Shown one piece after another: positions 26,554-35,416 of a stretch of DNA of 64,000 nt (position 1 is the first letter of the stretch; every line of letters starts with the position of its first letter). Both the position numbers and the translations under genes were made by a program. This DNA is from Haladaptatus halobius (GTDB taxonomy: Archaea; Halobacteriota; Halobacteria; Halobacteriales; Haladaptataceae), in assembly GCF_020618475.1 (NCBI RefSeq), contig NZ_CP085336.1, forward strand, positions 1,116,001 through 1,180,000, written 5' to 3'. Below the pieces are notes generated by a model. The model was not told the DNA's origin and made no database searches. It saw only the letters and a program-made list of their open reading frames with translations.

Positions 26554-27301
26554 GCGCGACCCGTCGGACGGCATCCTCGTCCTCGACGACCTCCGGAAGG
26601 AGTTCGGAGGTCTCACCGCGGTCGACGACCTCTCGTTCGCCGTGGAGGAGGGCGAGATACTCGGGTTCATCGGGCCGAACGGGGCCGGAAAGTCGACGAC
26701 GTTCAACTGCGTCACCGGGGCGTACCCGCCGACGTCGGGAACCGTCTGGTATCGCGGCGAGAACGTCACGGGCGAACCCGCCTACGAGATGGTCAAGCGC
26801 GGGATGGCGCGAACGTTCCAGTCGTTCCGGCCGCTCCGCGACAGAACGGTTCGCCAGAACGTCGCAATCGCGCTCACTCCCGACCGCATCCTCTCGCTCT
26901 CGGGACTGCGCGGCGAGACACTCTCGCGCGCGACCGACATCTGCGAGCGCGTCGGACTCGGCGACCGCGCCGACAGTTCGCCGGACGAGCTGCCGCACGC
27001 GGGACTTCTCCGCCTCGAACTCGCCCGCGCGCTGGCAACCGACCCCGACCTCCTCCTCGTGGACGAGCCGTTTGCCGGACTCTCGAGCGGAGAAGTGGCC
27101 GAACTGTCCGACCTCCTTCGCTCGCTCCGGGACGAGGGCGTGACGCTCGTCGTCGTCGATCACAACATGCGAGGACTGCTCTCGCTCATCGACCGCGCCG
27201 TCGTCATCCAGTTCGGGTCGAAGATAGCCGAGGGGTCGCCCGCGGCGATACGCGAGAACGAGACGGTTCAGGAAGCCTACCTCGGGAGGGCGGATCTATG
27301 A
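26534..27301 (+). CDS. Liv-type ABC transporter ATPase (LivG-like)
   Basis: A 255-residue nucleotide-binding subunit. Seen: Walker A G-P-N-G-A-G-K-S-T-T, Walker B L-L-L-V-D-E-P-F-A-G-L, and the switch His in V-V-D-H-N-M. The signature motif reads D-E-L-P-H-A-G-L-L-R, which departs from the usual L-S-x-G-x-x: the Ser and Gly positions are altered, so ATPase activity may depend on the partner subunit. Start GTG at 26534 or 26543, inside the end of the permease gene. Stop overlaps the next start (ATGA). Confidence 0.85.
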   Translation: MTTVSGERDPSDGILVLDDLRKEFGGLTAVDDLSFAVEEGEILGFIGPNGAGKSTTFNCVTGAYPPTSGTVWYRGENVTGEPAYEMVKRGMARTFQSFRPLRDRTVRQNVAIALTPDRILSLSGLRGETLSRATDICERVGLGDRADSSPDELPHAGLLRLELARALATDPDLLLVDEPFAGLSSGEVAELSDLLRSLRDEGVTLVVVDHNMRGLLSLIDRAVVIQFGSKIAEGSPAAIRENETVQEAYLGRADL

Positions 27302-28002
27302 CAGACCTGATAACGGTCGAGGACGTTCGCGTGTCGTACGGCGAGGTCGCCGCGCTCCGGGGAATCTCCGCGCACGTCGACGACGGCGAAATTGTCGGCG
27401 TCATCGGCCCGAACGGCGCGGGGAAGACGACGCTCGTCGAGACGATCTCCGGGTTCCACGACTACGAGGGACGCGTCGCCTATCGAGACCGAGAAGTCGC
27501 CGGCCACCATCCCGCCGACCTCGTCGCTGATGGGTTGGTCCACTGCGCGGAGAGCCGCGACCTCTTCGGGCATCTTTCGGTCGAGGACAACCTCGAACTC
27601 GGCGCGTACCGTCACCACGACGGCGTCGAAGACCGTCTCGCGTTCGTCTACGACCTCTTTCCCGTGCTCGAGGAACGCGCCGACCAGAACGCCCGGACGA
27701 TGAGCGGCGGCGAACAGCAGATGCTTGCCATCGGCCGGGCGCTCATGGGCGATCCGGACGTCCTCCTCTTGGACGAACCGACGCTCGGACTCGCACCCGT
27801 CATCCTCGGCGACATCAGCGACGGTCTCGACGAGATTCGGGACGCCGGAGTGACCGTGTTGCTCGCCGAACAGAATGTGACGTTCACGATGAACCACGCG
27901 GATCGCGTGTACCTTCTGGAGAACGGAAAGGTGGAGCGAGAGGGCGACCCCAAGACGCTTCGCGGGGACGAGTACATCAGAACCGCCTACCTCGGCGAGT
28001 AA
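27298..28002 (+). CDS. Liv-type ABC transporter ATPase (LivF-like)
   Basis: A 234-residue nucleotide-binding subunit. Seen: Walker A G-P-N-G-A-G-K-T-T, canonical signature T-M-S-G-G-E-Q-Q-M-L, Walker B V-L-L-L-D-E-P-T-L-G-L and L-A-E-Q-N-V as the His-switch region (Gln in place of His, usual for LivF). Unlike its partner LivG, all ATPase motifs are standard. Last gene of the importer operon; its TAA is immediately followed, with no gap, by the stop of the convergent MaoC gene. Confidence 0.88.
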   Translation: MTDLITVEDVRVSYGEVAALRGISAHVDDGEIVGVIGPNGAGKTTLVETISGFHDYEGRVAYRDREVAGHHPADLVADGLVHCAESRDLFGHLSVEDNLELGAYRHHDGVEDRLAFVYDLFPVLEERADQNARTMSGGEQQMLAIGRALMGDPDVLLLDEPTLGLAPVILGDISDGLDEIRDAGVTVLLAEQNVTFTMNHADRVYLLENGKVEREGDPKTLRGDEYIRTAYLGE

Positions 28003-28983
28003 TCAGACGACCGCGGTCGCGTCACCGTCGACGATTTTTCGACCGTCGTCCGCGACGACTTCGAGCACGACGGTCACGCGCCGACCGTCGTGCTCGTCCG
28101 CACCGTCGTCGCTCGCGTCCGCAACCTCTCGAACTCTGGCGCGCGCGGAGAGGGCATCGCCCGGAAAGGCGCGCGCCGTGAACCGCGTTCGGTAAGATTC
28201 GAGTCCGCGGAGTCCGAACCACTCCCGGAGGAGGCGGGACGCGACGCCTGCGCTGAACATCCCTTGGGCGAAGACGCTCGGGTGCCCGGCGTCAGTCGCG
28301 TATGGTTCGTCGTAGTGGACGGGGTTGAAGTCGCCGCTCGCCCCGGCGTACCGGACGAAATCGCGGCGTTCTAGCGGCGGCGTTTCGACCGTTGAACCGA
28401 CAGCACCAACCGCGAGATCGGCGGCGTCTTCGGCGGAGTCTGCGTCCTTCGGGGCCTCGATTTCGCCGCTCGGTGGGTCGCTTTCCTCCGCCGGTGCGCC
28501 GTCGGTCTCGATGCGGGTGTTCCACGCCGACTGGACGAGGTCGTCGCTGTCGGCGTCGTAGAAGTCAGTTCTGAGGACGGCGAACGTCATCGCACCACCG
28601 CCTCGTCCCTCGCGTTGGTACACGTCTTCGAGCGTCGTCTCGCCGTAGAGTTCGTCGTCGACGTGCAGCGGACGCTCGTACCGGAACCGCTGTTCGCCGT
28701 GGAGCACGTATTCGCGGCGGAATCCGAGGTCGAAGCCGAAGTCGTGGTCGACGCCTGGCGGGCGGTACCGAGGGAAGAACGACGACCGGGTGAATGTTGG
28801 CGGCGCGGGAAGCGAGTGGTGGCCGGCCGCACGAGCGGTCTGCCGGCCGCGGTATATTCGACTCGAGTCGTGAATCGCCCGTGCGAACTCGTCCACCTTC
28901 CCGGCTTCCACCTGAAACCCATCGACGGTTCGATTGGTCTGTCCGACCTGCGATTCGAGGGCGGAGAGCGATTTGTTGGGCAT
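28003..28983 (-). CDS. MaoC-like double-hotdog dehydratase
   Basis: A 326-residue protein with an N-terminal FAS1/HTD2-like hotdog (P-A-P-P-T-F near residue 58, L-H-G-E-Q-R-F-R-Y, P-L-H-V-D-D) and a C-terminal MaoC hotdog containing Y-A-G-A-S-G-D-F-N-P-V-H-Y-D with the catalytic Asp/His hydratase motif. Probably an (R)-specific enoyl-CoA hydratase or a dehydratase of hydroxyacyl-CoA. ATG at 28983. An acidic linker joins the halves. Confidence 0.82.
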   Translation of the reverse strand: MPNKSLSALESQVGQTNRTVDGFQVEAGKVDEFARAIHDSSRIYRGRQTARAAGHHSLPAPPTFTRSSFFPRYRPPGVDHDFGFDLGFRREYVLHGEQRFRYERPLHVDDELYGETTLEDVYQREGRGGGAMTFAVLRTDFYDADSDDLVQSAWNTRIETDGAPAEESDPPSGEIEAPKDADSAEDAADLAVGAVGSTVETPPLERRDFVRYAGASGDFNPVHYDEPYATDAGHPSVFAQGMFSAGVASRLLREWFGLRGLESYRTRFTARAFPGDALSARARVREVADASDDGADEHDGRRVTVVLEVVADDGRKIVDGDATAVV

Positions 28984-29084
28984 ACTCTCACATCGAACCC
29001 GGAAGGGAAAAACGTATCTCGCGAGTTCCGTCACCTCTCAGGGAATACGGGCTCGCCCGGCGCTACCGGGAACGTCAGTTAACT

Positions 29085-29110
29085 TAGTTTCCTATATCGG
29101 AAAAATACTA
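29085..29110. promoter_or_regulatory. Palindromic promoter element before acyl-CoA dehydrogenase
   Basis: TTTCC-TATATC-GGAAA is a 16-base inverted repeat (5-base arms), flanked by TAGT and ACTA, centred about 40 bases before the ATG at 29136. It contains TATAT, so it could combine a TATA box and operator. Weak on its own. Confidence 0.3.
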
Positions 29111-29135
29111 AACAATGGAACGCAAAGGTGGCCAT

Positions 29136-30281
29136 ATGAGTTTCCAACTCTCAGACGAACACCGCGCCATCCGGAAGGCCGTCCGCGAGTTCGGCGAGAA
29201 CGAGATCGAACCCGTCGCGCGCGAACACGACGAGGAAAAATCGTACCCTCACGAACTCGTCGAGAAGGCTGCTGAGTACGACTTCGTCGCCCCGAGCATC
29301 CCCGTTGAGTATGGCGGTGCGGGGATGGATACCCTCTCGTCCATCATCGTCACCGAGGAGCTCTGGCGCGCCGACGGAGGTATCGGGAGCGCCATCGGGA
29401 GCCGCGGGTTCGGCTCGAACATGATTCGGAAGTTCGGCGACGAGTGGATGAAAGAGGAGTGGTTGGCGCGCATCGCCAGCGGCGAGTCGGCGTGCTGTAG
29501 CTGTATCTCCGAACCCGGCCACGGCTCGAACGTCGCCGGCATCGAGACGGTCGCGGAGACGGACGGCGACGAGTACGTCCTGAACGGGAACAAGATGTGG
29601 ATAACGAACGGCACCGTCGCGGACGTCGCCGTCGTCATGGCGAAGACCGATCCCGAGGCGGAACCGCCACACCGCGGTATCAGCGCCATCCTCGTCCCCA
29701 CCGATACGGACGGGTTCGAACCCACGAAGATAGACAACAAGCTCGGCATCCGCGCGTCCGACCTCGCCGAAATCGTCCTGAACGACGTTCGCGTCCCGAC
29801 CGAGAACGTCATCGGCGAGGAAGACGAGGGGTTCTATCAGCTCATGGATTTCTTCGCGTCGGGTCGGGTGAGCGTCGCCTCGCAGGCCGTCGGGGTCGCG
29901 CAGGCCGCCGTCGACGAGGCCATCGACTACGCAAACGAGCGCGAGCAGGGCGGCCAACTCATCAAGGAGTATCAGGCCATTGGTCACAAGGTCGCCGAGA
30001 TGGCGACGAACGTCGAAGCCGCCCGATCGCTCACCTACCGCGCGGCATCCCACGTCGATTCCGGGGACGACGACTTGGCGACTCGCTTTGCGAGCATGGC
30101 GAAGCTCTTCGCGTCCGAACACGCGGTCGACGTCGCCGACGAAGCGATTCAGGTGCACGGCGGCGCTGGGTTCGTCACCGACCATCCGGTCGAGCGGTAC
30201 TACCGCGACGCCCGCATCACGAAGATCTACGAGGGGACGAGCGAGATCCAGAAGAACATCATCTCCGGCCGCCTGTTCTAA
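29136..30281 (+). CDS. Acyl-CoA dehydrogenase
   Basis: A 381-residue flavoenzyme of the short/medium-chain acyl-CoA dehydrogenase family. Seen: C-I-S-E-P-G-H-G-S-N (FAD/substrate loop) near residue 120, M-W-I-T-N-G near residue 150, and the C-terminal Y-R-D-A-R-I-T-K-I-Y-E-G-T-S-E-I-Q with the catalytic Glu. Oxidises acyl-CoA to 2-enoyl-CoA, passing electrons to ETF. The ATG at 29136 is favoured because AAAGGTGG lies just upstream; another ATG at 29115 is in frame. Confidence 0.9.
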   Translation: MSFQLSDEHRAIRKAVREFGENEIEPVAREHDEEKSYPHELVEKAAEYDFVAPSIPVEYGGAGMDTLSSIIVTEELWRADGGIGSAIGSRGFGSNMIRKFGDEWMKEEWLARIASGESACCSCISEPGHGSNVAGIETVAETDGDEYVLNGNKMWITNGTVADVAVVMAKTDPEAEPPHRGISAILVPTDTDGFEPTKIDNKLGIRASDLAEIVLNDVRVPTENVIGEEDEGFYQLMDFFASGRVSVASQAVGVAQAAVDEAIDYANEREQGGQLIKEYQAIGHKVAEMATNVEAARSLTYRAASHVDSGDDDLATRFASMAKLFASEHAVDVADEAIQVHGGAGFVTDHPVERYYRDARITKIYEGTSEIQKNIISGRLF

Positions 30282-30324
30282 CGATGGCGCGAAAAGCGGA
30301 CGAACATCGTACGGAACTAAAACG

Positions 30325-30864
30325 ATGTCTTTCGTAGACCGCAGTATGACCGAGGACGAACCAGATTGGGAGTTCAAAGAGCGGGATATCGCCATCCTAC
30401 AGGAATTGGCGCACGACCCGCAGATATCCTCTCGAAATCTCACGGAGGTTCTCGCCGAGAAGTACGACATCGACGTTTCGCACGTGACGGTGAGCGAATC
30501 CATCCGGAAAATGCGGAACGCCGGCGTCTTCCGGGAGGCCGTCATCCCGAACGAGGCCTACTTCATTTTCGCGCTCTTCGAGTTCAAGTTCAACCCCGAG
30601 CACTTCGCGGAGGGGTGGCGGGATGCGATGGAGTACATCCAGAACGACGAGAATACGCTCTTTTATTTCCTCTCGGACGGCGAGTACCAGTGGAAATCGG
30701 TGATGATGTTCCAGACCCGAGAGGCCGAATCGCGGTGGATTCACGAGTTCTACAAGGAACACGGGAAGGTCGTGGACAACATCCGAAACAGTGTTGTGAC
30801 GAACGTGTTGAAGTTCGGAACGAGTTCGGAACTGTTCGACCACCTGCCGAAAGGTGGGGAGTGA
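30325..30864 (+). CDS. Lrp/AsnC-like winged-helix regulator
   Basis: A 179-residue regulator. Seen: an N-terminal winged helix (I-A-I-L-Q-E-L-A-H-D-P-Q-I-S-S-R then H-V-T-V-S-E-S-I-R-K-M-R-N-A-G-V), followed by an alpha/beta region with F-A-L-F-E-F-K-F and S-V-M-M-F-Q-T-R that resembles a ligand-binding domain, though not a standard RAM domain. ATG at 30325 or 30346. It starts 43 bases after the acyl-CoA dehydrogenase stop and probably controls the neighbouring catabolic genes, possibly sensing an acyl-CoA. Confidence 0.75.
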   Translation: MSFVDRSMTEDEPDWEFKERDIAILQELAHDPQISSRNLTEVLAEKYDIDVSHVTVSESIRKMRNAGVFREAVIPNEAYFIFALFEFKFNPEHFAEGWRDAMEYIQNDENTLFYFLSDGEYQWKSVMMFQTREAESRWIHEFYKEHGKVVDNIRNSVVTNVLKFGTSSELFDHLPKGGE

Positions 30865-31188
30865 GGTTCCGACGAAAGTTCGCGACGAGCGTTCGCGATT
30901 CGACTCTCCTTCTGTCGTCGGAGTGACTCGTACTACGCTGGAGAGACAGTCGTCGAACGCTTCGCCCGCCGCTTCGAATTTGCTTTTACGATAGCAGCAA
31001 CGTGATTACGGTGTAGAAAGCCCACCGTCCGCTCGCGGCACCGAAAGACGGTCCTGCTCGGTCGTAGGTTCCCTGCGCGGGCGTGCGACTTCCGTAATCA
31101 CACTCACATCAGTTCGCGTGACTCGCTCGGCGACATCTCTTCGTCGGTTCGCTTCGCTCACTTCCTCCGAGAGGAGTCGCCGAGACGA
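30865..31188. other. Non-coding stretch before the inverted-repeat element
   Basis: No convincing gene: the open frames in both directions are Arg/Ser-rich and unlike the acidic host proteome. It contains short AT-rich patches and leads into a MITE-like element. I see no tRNA or transposase remnant. Confidence 0.4.
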
Positions 31189-31581
31189 CCACGTGAACGC
31201 GAGCGGACGGCCCCTTTCAGTCCCACCCAAACCGCATCAGCCACATGCCTCCCCAGCCGATTCCCTCCACTCCTTTCAGTCGTTCCGGTCATCCCTTGCG
31301 CGAATTGTGGCGCTGGCGGCTCGGACGACGTGTCCTCGCCGCCCCGCCAGCGCGCGTCACGCTGAAATAGGGGATTCACGAACAGGGAGAAACCGTGCTG
31401 GCGCACGCGCCAGCAGGCCCGAGGCCAATTCGGCCGAGGGCCTGACTGGCAATCGCGCGAGGGACAACCGAAGTGAACGCAACGAACGACGGGAGTCGGT
31501 TGGGGAGGGTGTGGCCGTGGCGGTCGCGGTTGCGGTGCGTCTGGGTGGATTGAAAAGGGCTAGGCGTTCGCGTTTACCTGG
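31189..31581. repeat. MITE-like element with long imperfect inverted arms
   Basis: The left arm (31189 to about 31264) and right arm (about 31493 to 31581) are long imperfect inverted complements: the outer ends CCACGTGAACGCGAGCG and the complement of the right end, CCAGGTAAACGCGAACG, match at 14 of 17 bases, and the inner parts also match (CCTTTCA, CCCACCCA, CCTCCCCAGCCGA against their complements in the right arm). The middle has another perfect hairpin, TGCTGGCG-CACG-CGCCAGCA, at about 31396-31415. No transposase frame is present, so this looks like a non-autonomous element or a repeated regulatory RNA-like unit of the kind scattered in haloarchaeal genomes (inference). Confidence 0.6.
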
Positions 31582-31734
31582 TCGCTGAAGCGACCGCGAA
31601 TGCCTGGGAGCTTCTGAAGTCCTCTCCTCGCTGTTTTTCTCATCTCAAGTAAACGTGATTCGTAGCGAACGGATGGGGGCGTTGTACTGCTACGTCATCT
31701 CGCTAATGACGGAGCCAGGGTAACAGTGACGGAA

Positions 31735-33687
31735 CTAGCGCCCTTCGAACTCGGGGTCGCGCTTCTCGCGGAACGCCGCCGTTCCCTCGCGGACGTCGTC
31801 GGTGCTCATGAGCAGCCCGAAGCCCTGACTTTCCATCGCCAGCCCGGCGTCGAGGCTGGCGTCACCACCTTCGTTCATCACCGTCTTCGCAACCTTCAGC
31901 GCGATGGGCGGTCCTTCGAGGATGTCGTCGACGAACTCCGCGACGGTCTCTTCGAACTCGTCCTCGGGAACGCAGCGGTTGACGAGACCCCACTCCTCGG
32001 CTCGCTCGGCGCCGATTCGGTTGCCGCGGAAGACGAGTTCCTTCGCCCGCGTCTCCCCGAGTATCCGGAGGAGACGCTGCGTTCCGCCGCCGCCCGGAAT
32101 GAGTCCGAGTCCAATCTCCGGCGAGCCGAACTCGGAGCCTTCGGTGGCGAGCCGGAGGTCGCACGCGAGCGCCAGTTCGAGGCCGGCGCCTAGACAGAAG
32201 CCGTCGATCTTCGCTATCGTCGGGCGGTCGAACTCGTTGACGGTCTCGAATGTGGGCGTCACGTCCATGAAGTCGGTCGGCGTGGCGTCCGCGAAGCCGC
32301 CGATGTCGGCCCCCGCGCTGAACGCCCGGTCGCCCGCCCCTTCGAACAGGACGCAGCGAACGTCGTCGGCGTCCGCGTTCGTGAGGAGATGGTCGATCTC
32401 GCCGAGGAGGTCGCCCGAGAGCGCGTTCAGTCGCTCGGGACGGTCGAGTTCGACGGTGAGGAGGCCATCGTCGAGATCGTAGTTCAGGAATCGATAGTCG
32501 CCGACGCTGTCGGTCAAGTACTCGTAGAACCCCTCGCCTGAATCCCTCCCGGTCTTCCCAGCTTCGACGAGTTCGACGAGGTGGTCGGCGGGTTCGAAGC
32601 GGTCTTCGCCGGTCTCCTCGCGGAGTTCCTCCAACTTCGAGAGCACTACGTCGAGTCCGGTTTCGTCCGCGCGTCCGCACGGACCTTCGGGGAAACCGGT
32701 GCCGAGACGCATTCCCGTATCGACCGCTTCGGGGGTGGCCACGTCGTCCCCGACGAGTTTCGCGGCCTCGTTCACCATCCGCGCTTCGACGCGGAGGGTG
32801 TCGAATCCCTCCCCGTCCTCGGGCGCGTAATCTGTGCCGTCGTCGTCCTCGTACTCGTAGTACCCGGTGCCGGTTTTTCGGCCGAGTTCCTCCGCGTCGA
32901 CCTTCTCCTGGAGGATGGGTGGGATGTCCCTCCCGGCCTCTTTCCGGACGTGGTAGCCGACGTCGAGTCCCGTGAGGTCGGCGAGTTCGAACGGCCCCAT
33001 CGGGTAGCCGCGTCGGTGAACCATCGCGGCGTCCGCCTGCCGGACGGTCGCCTCGTCGTTCGAGACCATCCACGCGGGTTCGTCCACGAACGGGCCGAGC
33101 ACGGAGTTCACGACGAACCCGTTCACGTCCTTTCGGACGTAGATCGGCGTCTTGCCCGCCGCCTCGACGAACTCGTAGACGATTTCGGCGGTCTCGTCGT
33201 CGGTCTCGGCTCCGTAGATGACCTCGACGAGATCCATCTTCACTGGCGGGTTGAAAAAGTGCATCCCGGCGACGCGGTCGGGTCGGTCGGTCGCCTCGGC
33301 GATCTTCGTGATGGAGAGCGACGACGTGTTCGAGGCGAGCAGCGCACCGTCCGGCGCGAGTTCGTCGAGTTCCGCGAAGATATCCCGTTTGAGGTCGAGT
33401 CGTTCGGGCGCGGCCTCGATGACGAAGTCGGCGTCCGAAACTGCCGCTTCGAGGTCGACCGTCGTCTCGATGCGGCCGAGGATGTCCTCCGGCGATTCGT
33501 CGAGACGGTCTTTCTCCGCGAGCTTCCGGAGGCTCCACTCGATGCTCTCGTATCCGTCCTCGACGATGTCGTTCTCGATGTCGCGCATCATGACCGGATA
33601 CCCGGCCATGGCGACAACTTCGGTGATGCCGTGACCCATGTTGCCCGCGCCAAGCACCGCGACGCGTTCGATGTCGGTGACTCCCAT
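31735..33687 (-). CDS. Fused 3-hydroxyacyl-CoA dehydrogenase/enoyl-CoA hydratase
   Basis: A 650-residue bifunctional beta-oxidation enzyme. Seen: N-terminal NAD-binding motif V-L-G-A-G-N-M-G-H-G, H-F-F-N-P-P with the catalytic His near residue 138, two C-terminal 3HCDH helical units (G-Y-P-M-G-P-F-E-L-A-D, and G-T-G-F-P-E-G-P), then a crotonase domain from about residue 410 (L-D-R-P-E-R-L-N-A-L, F-S-A-G-A-D-I, G-G-G-G-T-Q-R). Order HAD-then-ECH is the archaeal arrangement, reversed from bacterial FadB. ATG at 33687. Converts enoyl-CoA to 3-ketoacyl-CoA. Confidence 0.9.
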   Translation of the reverse strand: MGVTDIERVAVLGAGNMGHGITEVVAMAGYPVMMRDIENDIVEDGYESIEWSLRKLAEKDRLDESPEDILGRIETTVDLEAAVSDADFVIEAAPERLDLKRDIFAELDELAPDGALLASNTSSLSITKIAEATDRPDRVAGMHFFNPPVKMDLVEVIYGAETDDETAEIVYEFVEAAGKTPIYVRKDVNGFVVNSVLGPFVDEPAWMVSNDEATVRQADAAMVHRRGYPMGPFELADLTGLDVGYHVRKEAGRDIPPILQEKVDAEELGRKTGTGYYEYEDDDGTDYAPEDGEGFDTLRVEARMVNEAAKLVGDDVATPEAVDTGMRLGTGFPEGPCGRADETGLDVVLSKLEELREETGEDRFEPADHLVELVEAGKTGRDSGEGFYEYLTDSVGDYRFLNYDLDDGLLTVELDRPERLNALSGDLLGEIDHLLTNADADDVRCVLFEGAGDRAFSAGADIGGFADATPTDFMDVTPTFETVNEFDRPTIAKIDGFCLGAGLELALACDLRLATEGSEFGSPEIGLGLIPGGGGTQRLLRILGETRAKELVFRGNRIGAERAEEWGLVNRCVPEDEFEETVAEFVDDILEGPPIALKVAKTVMNEGGDASLDAGLAMESQGFGLLMSTDDVREGTAAFREKRDPEFEGR

Positions 33688-33806
33688 ACCTACTCGTTCG
33701 CGCCGTCCCACATTAATCCTCACTTTTGATATTACGTTGTTAGGAAAATACCTTTCAGAGAAACCACTGGAAAGTCAAGGTCGGATTTCGATAGCAATTG
33801 GTGAAT

Positions 33807-34244
33807 TCATTCGCCGCGACGCACGAACATCGCGGTTTCCATCGAGAGCACGATATCGTCTTCCTGATTCGAAGTCTCGACGCGAGAGGTTACCAGACCT
33901 CGCCGCGGGTCGCTCTCCAGCGGTCGCTTTCCGGTCACTTCGGTTCGAACGGAGAGGATATCCCCCGGACGCACCGGTCGACGAAACCGAATCTCGTCGA
34001 TACCCGACGACCCGAGGCTAGCGTCCTCGACGGAGTTCTCCACGAGTAACCGCATCGTCATCGCGCAGGTGTGCCAGCCGCTGGCGATCAATCCGTCGTA
34101 CATCGATTCCGCCGCCGCCTCCTCGTCCACATGGAACGGCTGGGGGTCGTACCGTCGCGCGAACTCGACGATCTCCTCCTTCGTGACCTCGTAGCTGCCG
34201 AACTCGTCGACGCTGCCGACGGTGACGTTCGCGTAGGTGCTCAC
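33807..34244 (-). CDS. MaoC family (R)-hydratase
   Basis: A 145-residue single hotdog. Seen: E-I-V-E-F-A-R-R-Y-D-P-Q-P-F-H-V-D-E, the MaoC hydratase motif (Asp and His catalytic), followed by S-G-W-H-T and R-P-V-R-P-G-D. Likely an (R)-specific enoyl-CoA hydratase. GTG start at 34244 overlaps the stop of the upstream phosphotransferase gene by four bases (GTGA), so the two are coupled. Confidence 0.85.
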   Translation of the reverse strand: MSTYANVTVGSVDEFGSYEVTKEEIVEFARRYDPQPFHVDEEAAAESMYDGLIASGWHTCAMTMRLLVENSVEDASLGSSGIDEIRFRRPVRPGDILSVRTEVTGKRPLESDPRRGLVTSRVETSNQEDDIVLSMETAMFVRRGE

Positions 34245-35314
34245 AGCGGTTCGTCCCCTTCGATGATCCGAACCGCGCGCTCGGCGAGCGCCGGCACCCG
34301 CTCTTCCATGAGCGGGTACATCGAATCGTCGCTGTTCCCCTCCAAGTAGCGCCGGTAGAACATCTCGCCGAGCGCGGCGAGCTTGTAGACCGCGAGCGTC
34401 CGATAGAATCGCTCGTGTTCGAAGGCGATTCCCGTCCGTTCTTCGTAGCGTTCGACGAGTTCCCGTCGGGTCGGGTAACCGTCGCGCTCCATGAACGTCG
34501 CCGTCAGCTCCGGAACGGCCGGTCCGGGGTCTTTCGCGTCCCGCCAGTAGGAGAGCATCCAGCCGAGGTCCGCCCGGGGATCGCCGAGCGTGCTCATCTC
34601 CCAGTCGAAGACCGCGACCAGTTCCGGCGGCGTTTCCGGCCCGAACATCACGTTGTCGAGTTTGTAGTCCCCGTGAACGAGCGTCCGGGGATGTTCCGTC
34701 GGCGTCGACGCTTCGAGCCACTCGCCGACTCGTTCCAGTTCCGGAACTGCGCGCTCCTCGACGGTGCGCTCGAACGCCCACGCTAATTGCTGACCCCAGC
34801 GTTCGACCTGCCGCTCCGTGTACCCCTCGGGATAGCCGAACTCGCCGAGGCCGACCGCCTCGTACTCGACGTTGTGGACGGACGCGAGGGTATCGACGAG
34901 TTCCTCGCCGATTCGTTGGCGATGCGACCGCGAACCGAACCGGTCGGGTTCCACCTCGCGGAGCACGTCACCCTCGACCAGTTCCATTACGTAGAAGTTG
35001 CTCCCGATTACGTCGTGGCTCTCGCACGCCGCGACTGTCTTCGGAACGGGCACCTCGGTTCCTTGGAGAGCGTCCGCAACGCGAAACTCACGGAGAACGT
35101 CGTGGGCGGTGTCCGCTGTCTCGCCAGGTGGCGGTCGTCGGACGACAAGCGTTCGCTCGCCCCACTCGACGAACAGCGTCTCGTTCGAGTGGCCCGCCGC
35201 GTGGCGTTCGACCGCATACGGCTCCGCCGAGCCGAGTTCGTCCGTCAGAAACGCCTCCAGCGCGTCCTCGTCGACGAGTCGGTCGAAATACTCCTCCTGA
35301 TTCGAGTCGGACAT
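34241..35314 (-). CDS. Phosphotransferase family protein (ACAD10-like)
   Basis: A 357-residue aminoglycoside-phosphotransferase-fold protein. Seen: T-L-V-V-R-R-P-P near residue 55 (nucleotide Lys/Arg strand), Y-V-M-E-L-V-E-G-D, L-V-H-G-D-Y-K-L-D-N (catalytic loop) and V-F-D-W-E-M-S-T-L-G-D-P (metal-binding Asp). Homologues fused or adjacent to acyl-CoA dehydrogenases (ACAD10/11 type) phosphorylate 4-hydroxy acids so that they can enter beta-oxidation (known for the mammalian enzymes). Its position beside MaoC and an acyl-CoA dehydrogenase fits that role. ATG at 35314. Confidence 0.8.
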   Translation of the reverse strand: MSDSNQEEYFDRLVDEDALEAFLTDELGSAEPYAVERHAAGHSNETLFVEWGERTLVVRRPPPGETADTAHDVLREFRVADALQGTEVPVPKTVAACESHDVIGSNFYVMELVEGDVLREVEPDRFGSRSHRQRIGEELVDTLASVHNVEYEAVGLGEFGYPEGYTERQVERWGQQLAWAFERTVEERAVPELERVGEWLEASTPTEHPRTLVHGDYKLDNVMFGPETPPELVAVFDWEMSTLGDPRADLGWMLSYWRDAKDPGPAVPELTATFMERDGYPTRRELVERYEERTGIAFEHERFYRTLAVYKLAALGEMFYRRYLEGNSDDSMYPLMEERVPALAERAVRIIEGDEPL

Positions 35315-35336
35315 ACCGCTCCATTCGTGTTCATTG

Positions 35337-35368
35337 TACGAGTATTTATGGGTGCAGCTTAACGATAA
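35337..35368. promoter_or_regulatory. Shared promoter/operator motif, spaced version
   Basis: TACGAGTATTTAT, ten bases (GGGTGCAGCT), then TAACGATAA: the same two blocks found contiguously at 22214-22235. It lies between the divergent phosphotransferase (start 35314) and acyl-CoA dehydrogenase (start 35417). The ten-base insertion is about one DNA turn, keeping both blocks on the same helix face. Confidence 0.45.
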
Positions 35369-35416
35369 TGGCAGTTCTGCGCTACTCTTTTTACAATGTG
35401 GGAGAGTGTAGACGGT

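Noticed and set aside
31118..31588. 156-codon plus-strand frame
   Set aside because: Lies across the inverted-repeat element; basic, repetitive product without domain features.
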